Below, piece by piece: positions 1-14,600 of a DNA stretch of 64,000 nucleotides. The stretch lies in assembly GCF_029227915.1 (NCBI RefSeq), contig NC_079887.1, positions 5,518,001-5,582,000 on the forward strand, in the 5' to 3' direction. The position numbers and the translations under genes are program-made. Source of the DNA: Hydractinia symbiolongicarpus. Lineage: Eukaryota > Cnidaria > Hydrozoa > Anthoathecata > Hydractiniidae. The notes beneath the pieces were generated by a model. It was not told the DNA's origin and ran no database searches. It saw nothing but the letters and a program-made list of their open reading frames with translations. How positions within the stretch are numbered: position 1 is the stretch's first letter; each line of letters begins with the position of its first letter.

Positions 1-3000
1 TCCAATTGTCTCATTTATCACATATATCAGGTCTCTGTCTAAAGTTAGTTCACTTAAGTCCCACAGTCAATCGTTTCATTGTTAAAAGCGATGCAACCTA
101 GTAATATCAGAAAAATACCGTTAAATACATGTTGGTACGAATATGTGACCCAATCGTTGTAACTCAAACGGACTTACACCCTTAGAAAGTCAATTAAATG
201 TACTTTTTGAAACTGTCGCTAATTCTTCAGCGCGTGATAAGGGCTAGGATTGGTCCCACAGTAAAAATTGTATTATTTATTTAAATTTTTAAATGAAGCG
301 CTACCACAGCGCCCAGTGGAATCGCTGAGTTTCGGCAGTCATGTCAAATTAAGAAGATTGTTATTTCTTGGAATCCAATTGTCACACTTATAACATTTAT
401 AAGGTCACAGTCCAAAATCAGTTCAATTAAGTCCCACAGTCAATCGTTTCATCGTTAAAAGCGATGCAACCTAGTAATATCAGAAAAATATCGCTAAATA
501 CATGTTGGTACAAACATGTGACCCAGTCGTCGTAACTCAAACGGACTGACACCCTTAGAAAGTCAATGAAATGTACTTTTTGAAACTGTCTCTATTTCTT
601 CAGCGCGCGATAACAGCTAGGGTTGGTCCCACAGTAAGAAATGACTTATTTATCTAAATTTTTAAATGAAGCGCTACCACAGCGCCCAGTGTAATCGCTG
701 ATTTTTGGAAATCACGTCAAATTAAAAAGAATGTTTTTTCTTGGAGTCCAATTGTCTCACTTATAACAATTATCAGGTCACAGTCCAATGTTTGTTCAAT
801 TAAGTCCCACAGTCAATCGTTTAATTCTTAAAGCGATGCAATCTAGTAATATCAGAAAAATATCGCTAAATACATGTTGGTACGAATATGTGACACAACC
901 GTTGTAACTCAAACGGACTGACACCGTTAGAAAGTCAATGAAAGGTAGTTTTTGAATCTGTCTCTATTTCTTCAGCGCGTCCTTACGGCTACGATTGGTC
1001 CCACAGCACAAAATGACATATTTGTCTACATTTTTGAATAAAGCGCTACCCCAGCGCCCAGGGTAATCGCTGAGTTCCGGCAATCATGTCAAATTAAGAA
1101 GAATGTTATATCTTGGAGTCCAATTGTCTCGCTTTCACATTTTTAAGGTCATAGTCCAAAATCAGTTCAATTAAGTTCCACAGTCAATCGTTGCACTGTT
1201 AAAAGCGATAAAACTTAGTAATATCGGAAAAAATCACTAACAACATGTTGGTACGAATATGTGACTCAATCGTTGTAACTCAAACGGACTGACACCCTTA
1301 GAAAGTCGATGAAATGTACTTTTTGAAACTGTCGCTAATTCTTCAGCGCGTGATAACGGCTAGGATTGGTCCCACAGTAAAAAATTACTTATTAATCAAA
1401 AATTTTAAATGAAGTGCTACCACAGCGCCCAGTGTAATCGCTGAGTTGCGGCAATCACAGTCAATCGTTTCATTGTTAAAAGCGATGCAACCTAGTAATA
1501 TCAGAAAAATATCGCTAAATACATTTTGGTACAAATATGTGACCCAATCGCTGTAACTCAAACGGACTGACACCCTTAGAAAGTCAATGAAATGTACTTT
1601 TTGAAACTGTCTCTATTTCTTCAGGGCGCGATAACGGCTAGGACTGGTCCCACAGTAAAAAATGACTTATTAATCTAAATTTTTAAATGAAGTGCTACCA
1701 CAGCGCCCAGTGTAATCGCTGAGTTCGGGCAATCAGGTCAAGTTAAGAAGAATGTTATTTCATGGAGTCCAATTGTCTCACTTATCACATTTATAAGGTC
1801 ATAGTCCAAAGTTAGTTCAATTAAGTCCCACAGTCAAGCGTTTCATTGTTAAAAGCGATGCAACCTAGTAATATCGGTAAGATATCACTAAATACATGTT
1901 GGCACGAATATGTGACGCAACTGTTGTAGTTGAAACGGACTGATACCGTTAGAAAGTCAATGAAATGTAGTATTTGAAACTATCTCTATTTCTTCAGCGC
2001 GCACTAAGGGCTAGGATTGGTCCCACAGTAAAAATTGTATTATTTATTTAAATTTTTAAATAAAGCGCTACCACAGCGCCCAGTGTAATCGCTGAGTTTC
2101 GGCAGTCATGTCAAATTAAGAAGATTGTTATTTCTTGGAATCCAATTGTCACACTTATAACATTTATAAGGTCACAGTCCAAAATCAGTTCAATTAAGTC
2201 CCACAGTCAATCGTTTCATTGTTAAAAGCGATGCAACCTAGTAATATCAGAGAAATATCGCTAAATACATGTTTGTACAAATATGTGACCCAATCGTTGT
2301 AACTCAAACGGACTGACACCCTTAGAAAGTCAATGAAATGCACTTTTTGAAACTGTCTCTATTTCTTCAGCGCGCGATAACAGCTAGGGTTTGTCCCACA
2401 GTAAGAAATGACTTATTTATCTAAATTTTTAAATGAAGCGCTACCACAGCGCCCAGTGTAACCGCTGATTTTTGGAAATCACGTCAAAGTAAAAAGAATG
2501 TTTTTTCATGGAGTCCAATTGTCTCACTTATAACAATTATCAGGTCACAGTCCAATGTTTGTTCAATTAAGTCCCACAGTCAATCGTTTAATTCTTAAAA
2601 GCGATGCAATCTAGTAATATCAGAAAAATATCGCTAAATACATGTTGGTACGAATATGTGACACAACCGTTGTAACTCAAACGGACTGACACCGTTAGAA
2701 AGTCAATGAAAGGTAGTTTTTGAATCTGCCTCTATTTCTTCAGCGCGTCCTTACGGCTACGATTAGTCCCACAGCACAAAATGACTTATTTGTCTACATT
2801 TTTGAATAAAGCGCTACCCCAGCGCCCAGGGTAATCGCTGAGTTCCGGCAATCATGTCAAATTAAGAAGAATGTTATATCTTGGAGTCCAATTGTCTCGC
2901 TTTCACATTTTTAAGGTCATAGTCCAAAATCAGTTCAATTAAGTCCCACAGTCAATCGTTGCACTGTTAAAAGCGATACAACTTAGTAATATCGGAAAAA

Positions 3001-6000
3001 ATCACTAACAACATGTTGGTACGAATATGTGACTCAATCGTTGTAACTCAAACGGACTGACACCCTTAGAAAGTCGATGAAATGTACTTCTTGAAACTGT
3101 CGCTAATTCTTCAGCGCGTGATAACGGCTAGGATTGGTCCCACAGTAAAATATTACTTATTAATCTAAATTTTTAAATGAAGTGCTACCACAGCGCCCAG
3201 TGTAATCGCTGAGGTGCGGCAATCATGTCAAATTAAGAAAAATTGTTTTTCTTGGAGTCCAATTGTCTCATTTATCACATTTATCAGGTCACAGTCCAAA
3301 GTTAGTTCAATTAAGACCCACAGTTAATCGTTTCATTGTTAAAAGCGATGCAACCTAGTAATATTAGAAAAATAAAGCAAAATACATGTTGGTACGAATA
3401 TGTGTCCAAACCGTTGTAACTCAAACGGACTGACACCGTTAGAAAGTCAATGATATGTACTTTTTAAATCTGTCTCTATTTCTTCAGCGCGTCCTAACGG
3501 CTACGATTGGTCCCACAGCACAAAATGACTTATTTGTCTACATTTTTGATTAAAGCGCTACCCCAGCGCCCATATGAGAGAAATATCGCTAAATACATGT
3601 TGGTACAAGTATGTGACGCAACTGTTGTAGTTGAAACGGACTGATACCGTTAGAAAATCAATGAAATGTAGTATTTGAAACTGCCTCTATTTCTTCAGCG
3701 CGCGCTAAGGGCTAGGATTGGTTCTACAATAAAAATTGACTTATTTATCTAAATTTTAAATTGAAGCGCTACCACAGCGCCCAGTGTAACCGCTGAGTTC
3801 CGGCAATCATGCCAAATTAAGAAGAAAGTTATTTTTTGGAGTCAAATTGTCTCACTTATAACATTTATAAGGTTACAGTCCAAAATCAGTTCAATTAAGT
3901 CCCACAGTCAATCGTTTCACTGTTAAAAGCGATGCAACCTACTAATATGAGAAAAATATCGCTAAGTACATGTTGGTACGAATATGTGACCCAACCGTTG
4001 TAACTCAAACGGACTGACACTGTTAGAAAGTCAATGAAATGTAGTTTTTGAATCTGTCTCTATTTCTTCAGCGCGTCCTTACGGCTACGATTGGTCCCAC
4101 AGCACAAAATGACTTATTTGTCTACATTTTTGAATAAAGTGCTACCCCAGCGCCCAGTGTAATCGCTGAGTTCCTGCAATCATGTCAAATTAAGAAGAAT
4201 GTTATTTCTTGGAGTCTAATTGTCTCGCTTATCACATTTTTAAGGTCATAGTCCAAAATCAGTTTAATTAAGTCCCACAGTCAATCGTTGCACTGTTAAA
4301 AGCGATACAACTTAGTAATATCGGAAAAAATCACTAACAACATGTTGGTACGAATATGTGACTCAATCGTTGTAACTCAAACGGACTGACACCCTTAGAA
4401 AGTCGATGAAATGTACTTTTTGAAACTGTCGCTAATTCTTCAGCGCGTGATAACGGCTAGGATTGGTCCCACAGTAAAAAATGACTTATTAATCTAAATT
4501 TTTAAATGAAGTGGTACCACAGAGCCCAGTGTAATCGCTGAGTTGCGGCAATCATGTCAAATTAAGAAGAATGTTATTTCTTGGAGTCCAATTGTCTCAC
4601 TTATCACATTTATAAGGTCATAGTCCAAAATCAGTTCAATTAAGTCCCACAGTCAATCGTTTCATTGTTAAAAAGGATGCAACCTAGTAATATTAGAAAA
4701 ATATCGCAAAATACATGTTGGTACGAATATGTGACCAAACCGTTGTAACTCAAACGGACTGACACTGTTAGAAAGTCAATGAAATGTAGTTTTTGAATCT
4801 GTCTCTATTTCTTCAGCGCGTCCTTACGGCTACGATTGGTCCCACAGCACAAAATGACTTATTGTCTACATTTTTGAATAAAGCGCTACCCCAGCGCCCA
4901 GTGTAATCGCTGAGTTCCGGCAATCATGTCAAATTAAGAAGAATGTTATTTCTTGGAGTCTAATTGTCTCGCTTTCACATTTATAAGGCCACAGCCCAAA
5001 ATCAATTCAATTAAGTCCCACAGTCAATCGTTTGATTGTTAAAAGCGATGCAACCTAGTAATATCAGAAAAATATCGCTAAATACATGTTGGTACGAATA
5101 TGTGACGCAACCGTTGTAACTGAAGCGGGTTGATAACGTCAGAATGTCAATGAAATGTAGTTCTTCAAAGTGTCGCTATTTCTTCAGCGCGTGATAACGG
5201 CTAGGATTGGTCCCAGAGTAAAAATGACTTATTTAACTACATTTTTAAATGAAGCGCTACCACAGCGCCAAGTGTAATCACTGAGTTTCGGCAATCACGT
5301 CAAATTAAGAAGAATGTTATTTCTTGGAGTCCAATTGTCTCATTTCTTACATTTATCAGGTCACAGTCCAAAGTTAGTTCATCTAAGTCCCATAGTCAAT
5401 CGTTTCATTGTTAAAAGCGATGCAACCTAGTAGTTTGAGAGAAAAATCGCTAAATACATGTTGGTACGAGTATGTGACGCAACCGTTATAACTAAAGCGA
5501 ATTGATACCGTTAGAAAGTCAATGAAATGTAGTTTTTGAGACTGTTGCTATTTATTCAGCGCGCGATAACGGCTACGATTGGTCCTACAATAAGAAATGA
5601 GTTATTTATCTAAATTTTTAAATGAAGCGCTACCACAGCGCCCAGTGTAATCGCTGATTTCCGGCAATCACGTCAAATTAAGAAGAATGTTATTTCTTGG
5701 AGTCCAATTGTCTCATTTATCACATTTATCAGGTCAGAGTCCAAAGTTAGTACAATTAAGTTCCACAGTCAATCGTTTCATTGTTAAAAGCGATGCAACC
5801 TAGTAATATCAGAAGAATATCGCTAAATACATGTTGGTACGAATTTGTGACCCAATCGTTGTAACTCAAACGGACTGACACCCTTAGATAGTCAATGAAA
5901 TGTACTTTTTGAAACTGTCTCTATTTCTTCAGCGCGTGATAACGGCTAGGATTGGTTCCACAGTAAAAAATGATTTGTTAATCTAAATTTTTAAATGAAG

Positions 6001-6849
6001 TGCTACCACAGCGACCAGTGTAATCGCTGAGTTGCGGCAATCATGTCAAATTAAGAAGATTGTTCTTTCATGGAGTCCAATTGTCTCACTTATCACATTT
6101 ATAAGGTCATAGTCCAAAGTTAGTTCAATTAAGTCCTACAGTCAATCGTTTCATTGTTAAAAGCGATGTAACCTAGTAATATCAGAAAAATATCGCTAAA
6201 TACATGTTGGTACGAATTTGTGACCCAATCGTTTTAACTCAAACGGACTGTCACCCTTAGAAAGTCGATGAAATGTAGTTTTTGAGACTGTCTCTATTTC
6301 TTCTGCACGTCCTAACGGCTACGATTGGTCCTACAGCACAAAATGACTTTTTTGTCTACATTTTTGAATAAAGGGCTACCCCAGCGCCCAGTGTAATCGC
6401 TGTGTTCCGGCAATCATGTCAAATTAAGAAGAATGTTATTTCTTGGAGTTCAATTGTCTCCTTTATCACATTTATCAGGTCATAGTCCAAAATCAGTTCA
6501 ATTAAGTCCCACAGTCAATCGTTGCACTGTTAAAAGCGATACAACTTAGTAATATCGGAAAAAATCACTAACAACATGTTGGTACGAATATGTGACTCAA
6601 TCGTTGTAACTCAAACGGACTGACAGCCTTAGAAAGCCAATGAAATGTACTTTTCGAAACTGTCGCTAATTCTTCAGCGCGTGATAACGGCTAGGATTGG
6701 TCCCACAGTAAAAAATGACTTATTAATCTAAATTTTTAAATGAAGTGCTACCACAGCGCCCAGTGTAATCGCTGAGTTGCGGCAATCATGTCAAATTAAG
6801 AAAAATGCTTTTTCTTGGAGTCCAATTGTCTCATTTATCACATTTATCA

Positions 6850-9800
6850 GGTCACATTCCAAAGTTAGTACAATTAAGTTCCACAGTCAATCGTTTCATT
6901 GTTAAAAGCGATGCAACCTAGTAATATCAGAAAAATATCGCTAAATATATGTTGGTACGAATTTGGAACACAATCGTTGTAACTCAAACGGACTGACACC
7001 CTTAGAAAGTCAATGAAATGTACTTTTTGAAACTGTCGCTAATTCTTCAGCGCGTGATAACGGCTAAGATTGGTCCCACAGTAAAAAATGACTTGTTAAT
7101 CTAAATTTTTAAATGAAGTGCTACCACAGCGACCAGTGTAATCACTGAGTTCCAGCAATCATGTCAAATTAAGAAGAATGTTATTTCTTGGAGTCCAATT
7201 GTCTCACTTTCACATTTGTAAGGTCACAGCCCAAAATCAGTTCAATTAAGTCCCACAGTCAATCGTTTCATTGTTAAAAGCGATGTAACCTAATAGTATG
7301 AGAGAAAAATCGCCTAATACATGTTGGTACGAGTATGTGACGCAACCGTTGTAACTCAAGCGGATTGATACCGTTAGAAAGTCAATGAAATGTACTTTTT
7401 GAAACTGTCTCTATTTCTTCAGCGCGCGATAACAGTTAGGATTGGTCCCACAGTAAGAAATGACTTATTTATCTAAATTTTTAAATGAAGCGCTACCACA
7501 GCGCCCAGTGTTATCGCTGAGTTCCGGCAATCACGTCAAATTAAGAAGAATGTTATTTCTTGGAGTCCAATTGTCTCATTTGTCACATATATCAGGTCAC
7601 AGTCCAAAGTTAGTTCAATTAAGTCCCACAGTCAATCGTTTCATTGTTAAAAGCGATGCAATCTAGTAATATCAGAAAAATATCGCTAAATACATGTTGG
7701 TACGAATATGTGACCCAATCGTTGTAACTCAAACGGACTGACACCCTTAGAAAGTCAATGAAATGTACTTTTTGAAACTGTCTCTATTTCTTCAGCGCGC
7801 GATAACAGCTAGGGTTGGTCCCACAGTAAGAAATGACTTATTTATCTAAATTTTTAAATGAAGCGCTACCACAGCGCCCAGTGTAATCGCTGATTTCCGG
7901 CAATCACGTCAAATTAAGAAGAATGTTATTTCATGGTGTCCAATTGTCTCACTTTTCACATTTATAAGGTCATAGTCCAAAGTTAGTTCAATTAAGTCCT
8001 ACAGTCAATCGTTTCATTGTTAAAAGCGATGTAACCTAGTAATACCAGAAAAATATCGCTAAATACATGTTGGTACGAGCATGTGACCCAACCGTTGTAA
8101 CTCAAACGAACTGACACCGTTAAAAGTCAATGAAATGTACTTTTTGAAACTGTCGCTAATTCTTCAGCGCGCAATAACGGCTGGGATTGGTCCCACAGTA
8201 AAAACTGGCTTATTAATCTAAATTTTTAAATGAAGCGCTACCACAGCGTCCAGTGTAATCGCTGAGTTCCGGCATTCAGGTGAAATTAAGAAGAATGTTA
8301 TTTCTTGGAGTTTAATTGTCTCCTTTATCACATTTATCAGGTCACAGTCCAAAGTGAGTTCAATTATGTCCCACAGTCAATCGTTTCACTGTTGAAAGCG
8401 ATGCAACCTAGTAATATAAGAAAAATATCGTTAAATACATGTTGGTACGAATATGTGACGCAACCGTTGTAACTGAAGCGGATTGATACCGTTAGAATGT
8501 CAATGAAATGTATATTTTAAAACTGTCGCTATTTCTTCAGTGCGCGATAACGGCTAGGATTGGTCCCCCAGTAAAAAATGACTTGTTAATCTAAATTTTT
8601 AAATGAAGTGCTACCACAACGCCCAGTGTAATCGCTGAGTTGCGGCAATCATGTCAAATTAAGAAGAATGTTATTTCTTGGAGTCCAATTGTCTCACTTT
8701 CACACTTATAAGGTCACAGCCCAAAATCAGCTCAATTAAGTCCCACAGTCAATCGTTTTATTGTTAAAAGCGATGCAACCTAGTAGTATGAGAGAAAAAT
8801 CGCTAAATACATGTTGGTACGAGTATGTGACGCAACCGTTATAACTAAAGCGGATTGATACCGTTAGAAAGTCAATGAAATGTGGTTTTTGAGACTGTTG
8901 CTAATTATTCAGCGCGCGATAACAGCTAGGATTGGTCCCACAGTAAGAAATGACTTATTTATCTAAATTTTTAAATGAAGCGCTACCACAGCGCCAAGTG
9001 TAATCGCTGATTTCCGGCAATCACGTCAAATTAAGAAAAATGTTTTTTCTTGCAGTCCAATTGTCATATTTATCACATTTATCAGGTCACAGTCCAAAGT
9101 TAGTACAATTAAGTTCCACAGTCAATCGTTTCATTGTTAAAAGCGATGCAACCTAGTAATATCAGAAAAATATCGCTAAATATATGTTGGTACGAATTTG
9201 GAACACAATCGTTGTAACTCAAACGGACTGACACCCTTAGAAAGTCAATGAAATGTACTTTTTGAAACTGTCGCTAATTCTTCAGCGCGTGATAACGGCT
9301 AAGATTGGTCCCACAGTAAAAAATGACTTGTTTATCTAAATTTTTAAATGAAGTGCTACCACAGCGACCAGTGTAATCACTGAGTTCCAGCAATCATGTC
9401 AAATTAAGAAGAATGTTATTTCTTGGAGTCCAATTGCCTCACTTTCACATTTGTAAGGTCACAGCCCAAAATCAGTTCAATTAAGTCCCACAGTCAATCG
9501 TTTCATTGTTAAAAGCGATGTAACCTAATAGTATGAGAGAAAAATCGCCTAATACATGTTGGTACGAGTATGTGACGCAACCGTTGTAACTCAAGCGGAT
9601 TGATACCGTTAGAAAGTCAATGAAATGTACTTTTTGAAACTGTCTCTATTTCTTCAGCGCGCGATAACAGTTAGGATTGGTCCCACAGTAAGAAATGACT
9701 TATTTATCTAAATTTTTAAATGAAGCGCTACCACAGCGCCCAGTGTTATCGCTGAGTTCCGGCAATCACGTCAAATTAAGAAGAATGTTATTTCTTGGAG

Positions 9801-11660
9801 TCCAATTGTCTCATTTGTCACATATATCAGGTCACAGTCTAAAGTTAGTTCAATTAAGTCCCACAGTCAATCGTTTCATTGTTAAAAGCGATGCAATCTA
9901 GTAATATCAGAAAAATATCGCTAAATACATGTTGGTACGAATATGTGACCCAATCGTTGTAACTCAAACGGACTGACACCCTTAGAAAGTCAATGAAATG
10001 TACTTTTTGAAACTGTCTCTATTTCTTCAGCGCGCGATAACAGCTAGGATTGGTCCCACAGTAAGAAATGACTTATTTATCTAAATTTTTAAATGAACGG
10101 CTACCACAGCGACCAGTGTAATCGCTGATTTCCGGCAATCACGTCAAATTAAGAAGAATGTTATTTCTTGGAGTCCAATTGTCTCATTTATCACATTTAT
10201 CAGGTCAGAGTCCAAAGTTAGTACAATTAAGTTCCACAGTCAATCGTTTTATTGTTAAAAGCGATGCAACCTAGTAATATCAGAAGAATATCGCTAAATA
10301 CATGTTGGTACGAATTTGTGACCCAATCGTTGTAACTCAAACGGACTGACACCCTTAGACAGTCAATGAAATGTACTTTTTGAAACTGTCTCTATTTCTT
10401 CAGCGCGTGATAACGGCTAGGATTGGTCCCACAGTAAAAAATGATTTGTTAATCTAAATTTTTAAATGAAGTGCTACCACAGCGACCAGTGTAATCGCTG
10501 AGTTGCGGCAATCATGTCAAATTAAGAAGATTGTTCTTTCATGGTGTCCAATTGTCTCACTTATCACATTTATAAGGTCATAGTCCAAAGTTAGTTCAAT
10601 TAAGTCCTACAGTCAATCGTTTCATTGTTAAAAGCGATGTAACCTAGTAATACCAGAAAAATATCGCTAAATACATGTTGGTACGAGCATGTGACCCAAC
10701 CGTTGTAACTCAAACGAACTGACACCGTTGAAAGTCAATGAAATGTACTTTTTAAAACTGTCGCTAATTCTTCAGCGCGCAATAACGGCTAGGATTGGTC
10801 CCACAGTAAAAACTGGCTTATTAATCTAAATTTTTAAATGAAGCGCTACCACAGCGTCCAGTGTAATCGCTGAGTTCCGGCATTCAGGTGAAATTAAGAA
10901 GAATGTTATTTCTTGGAGTTCAATTGTCTCCTTTATCACATTTATCAGGTCACAGTCCAAAGTTAGTTCAATTATGTCCCACAGTCAATCGTTTCACTGT
11001 TGAAAGCGATGCAACCTAGTAATATGAGAAAAATATCGTTAAATACATGTTGGTACGAATATGTGACGCAACCGTTGTAACTCAAGCGGATTGATACCGT
11101 TAGAAAGTCAATGAAATGTACTTTTTGAAACTGTCTCTATTTCTTCAGCGCGCGATAACAGTTAGGATTGGTCCCACAGTAAGAAATGACTTATTTATCT
11201 AAATTTTTAAATGAAGCGCTACCACAGCGCCCAGTGTTATCGCTGAGTTCCGGCAATCACGTCAAATTAAGAAGAATGTTATTTCTTGGAGTCCAATTGT
11301 CTCATTTGTCACATATATCAGGTCACAGTCTAAAGTTAGTTCAATTAAGTCCCACAGTCAATCGTTTCATTGTTAAAAGCTATGCAATCTAGTAATATCA
11401 GAAAAATATCGCTAAATACATGTTGGTACGAATATGTGACCCAATCGTTGTAACTCAAACGGACTGACACCCTTAGAAAGTCAATGAAATGTACTTTTTG
11501 AAACTGTCTCTATTTCTTCAGCGCGCGATAACAGCTAGGATTGGTCCCACAGTAAGAAATGACTTATTTATCTAAATTTTTAAATGAACGGCTACCACAG
11601 CGACCAGTGTAATCGCTGATTTCCGGCAATCTCGTCAAATTAAGAAGAATGTTATTTCTT
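6850..11660. repeat. Higher-order repeat blocks (spacings ~2235 and ~1491 bp)
   Basis: A nearly identical monomer with GTTATCGCTGAGTTCCGG and TTTGTCACATATATCAGG starts at about 7460, 9695 and 11186, so the spacings are six and four monomers. Flanking variants such as ATTTGGAACACAATCG (about 6963 and 9199) and AATACCAGAAAAATATCG recur in the same order. The boundaries are approximate. The six-monomer period also occurs on the right side of the window. Confidence 0.75.
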
Positions 11661-14600
11661 GGAGTCCAATTGTCTCATTTATCACATTTATCAGGTCAGA
11701 GTCCAAAGTTAGTACAATTAAGTTCCACAGTCAATCGTTTTATTGTTAAAAGCGATGCAACCTAGTAATATCAGAAGAATATCGCTAAATACATGTTGGT
11801 ACGAATTTGTGACCCAATCGTTGTAACTCAAACGGACTGACACCCTTAGACAGTCAATGAAATGTACTTTTTGAAACTGTCTCTATTTCTTCAGCGCGTG
11901 ATAACGGCTAGGATTGGTCCCACAGTAAAAAATGATTTGTTAATCTAAATTTTTAAATGAAGTGCTACCACAGCGACCAGTGTAATCGCTGAGTTGCGGC
12001 AATCATGTCAAATTAAGAAGATTGTTCTTTCATGGTGTCCAATTGTCTCACTTATCACATTTATAAGGTCATAGTCCAAAGTTAGTTCAATTAAGTCCTA
12101 CAGTCAATCGTTTCATTGTTAAAAGCGATGTAACCTAGTAATACCAGAAAAATATCGCTAAATACATGTTGGTACGAGCATGTGACCCAACCGTTGTAAC
12201 TCAAACGAACTGACACCGTTGAAAGTCAATGAAATGTACTTTTTAAAACTGTCGCTAAATCTTCAGCGCGCAATAACGGCTAGGATTGGTCCCACAGTAA
12301 AAACTGGCTTATTAATCTAAATTTTTAAATGAAGCGCTACCACAGCGTCCAGTGTAATCGCTGAGTTCCGGCATTCAGGTGAAATTAAGAAGAATGTTAT
12401 TTCTTGGAGTTCAATTGTCTCCTTTATCACATTTATCAGGTCACAGTCCAAAGTTAGTTCAATTATGTCCCACAGTCAATCGTTTCACTGTTGAAAGCGA
12501 TGCAACCTAGTAATATGAGAAAAATATCGTTAAATACATGTTGGTACGAATATGTGACGCAACCGTTGTAACTGAAGCGGATTGATACCGTTAGAATGTC
12601 AATGAAATGTATTTTTTAAAACTGTCGCTATTTCTTCAGTGCGCGATAACGGCTAAGATTGGTCTCCCAGTAAAAAATGACTTGTTAATCTAAATTTTTA
12701 AATGAAGTGCTACCACAACGCCCAGTGTAATCGCTGAGTTGCGGCAATCATGTCAAATTAAGAAGAATGTTATTTGTTGGAGTCCAATTGTCTCACTTTC
12801 ACACTTATAAGGTCACAGCCCAAAATCAGCTCAATTAAATCTCACAGGCAATCATTTCATTGTTAAAAGCGATGCAACCTAGTAGTATGAGAGAAAAATC
12901 GCTAAATACATGTTGGTACGAGTATGTGACGCAACCGTTATAACTAAAGCGGATTGATACCGTTAGAAAGTCAATGAAATGTGGTTTTTAAGACTGTTGC
13001 TAATTATTCAGCGCGCGATAACGGCTACGATTGGTCCCACAGCACAAAATTACTTATTTGTCTACATTTTTGAATAAAGCGCTACCCCACCGCCCAGTGT
13101 AATCGCTGAGTTCCGGCAATCAGGTCAAGTTAAGAAGAATGTTATTTCTAGGAGTCCAAATGTCTCACTTTTCACATTTATAAGGTCATAGTCCAAAGTT
13201 AGTTCAATTAAGTCCTACAGTCAATCGTTTCATTATTAAAAGCAATGCAACCTAGTAATACCAGAAAAATATCGTTAAATAAATGTTGGTACGAACATGT
13301 GACCCAACCGTTGTAACTCAAAGGAACTGACACTGTTTGAAAGTCAATGAAATGTGCTTTTTGAAACTGTCGCTAATTCTTCAGCGCGCAATAACGGCTA
13401 GGATTGGTCCCACAGTAAAAACTGGCTTATTAATCTAAATTTTTAAATGAAGCGCTACCACAGCGTCCAGTGTAATCGCTGAGTTCCGGCATTCAGGTGA
13501 AATTAAGAAGAATGTTAATTCTTGGAATTCAATTGTCTTCTTTATCACATTTATTAGGTCACAGTCCAAAGTTAGTTCAATTATGTCCCACAGTCAATCG
13601 TTTCACTGTTGAAAGCGATGCAACCTAGTAATATGAGAAAAATCGCTAAATATATGTTGGTACGAGTATGTGACGCAACCGTTATAACTAAAGCGGATTG
13701 ATACCGTTAGAAAGTCAATGAAATGTAGTTTTTGAGACTGTTGCTAATTATTCAGCGCGCGATAACGGCTACGATTGGTCCCACAGCACAAAATTACTTA
13801 TTTGTCTACATTTTTGAATAAAGCGCTACCCCACCGCCCAGTGTAATCGCTGAGTTCCGGCAATCAGGTCAAGTTAAGAAGAATGTTATTTCTTGGAGTC
13901 CAAATGTCTCACTTATCACATTTATAAGGTCATAGTCCAAAGTTAGTTCAATTAAGTCCTACAGTCAATCGTTTCATTGTTAAAAGCGATGCAACCTAGT
14001 AATACCAGAAAAATATCGCTAAATACATGTTGGTACGAGCATGTGACCCAACCGTTGTAACTCAAACGAACTGACACCGTTTGAAAGTCAATGAAATGTA
14101 CTTTTTGAAACTGTCGCTAATTCTTCAGCGTGCAATAACGGCTAGGATTGGTCTTACAGTGAAAACTGGCTTATTAATCTAAATTTTTAAATGAAGCACT
14201 ACCACAACGTCCAGTTTAATCGCTGAGTTCCGGCATTCTGGTCAAATTAAGAAGAATGTTATTTCTTGGAGTTCAATTGTCTCCTTTATTGCATTTATCA
14301 GGTTACAGTCCAAAGTTAGTTCAATTAAGTCCCACAGTCAATCGTTTCATTGTTAAAAGCGATGCAACCTAGTAATATCAGAAAAATATCGCTAAATACA
14401 TGTTGGTACGAATATGTGACCCAACCGTTGTAACTCAAACGGACTGACACCGTTAGAAAGTCAATGAAATGTAGTTTTCGAATCTGTCTCTATTTCTTCA
14501 GGGCGTCCTTACGGCTACGATTGGTCCCACAGCACAAAATGACTTATTTGTCTACATTTTTGAATAAAGCGCTACCCCAGCGCCCAGTGTAATCGCTGAG

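Noticed and set aside
7460-11392. Repeated 68-aa ORFs at 7460, 9695 and 11186 (and a 62-aa ORF at 1385) as genes
   Set aside because: They are in-frame read-through of the satellite monomer, appear only where monomer variants remove stops, and have no start context, domain or codon signal.
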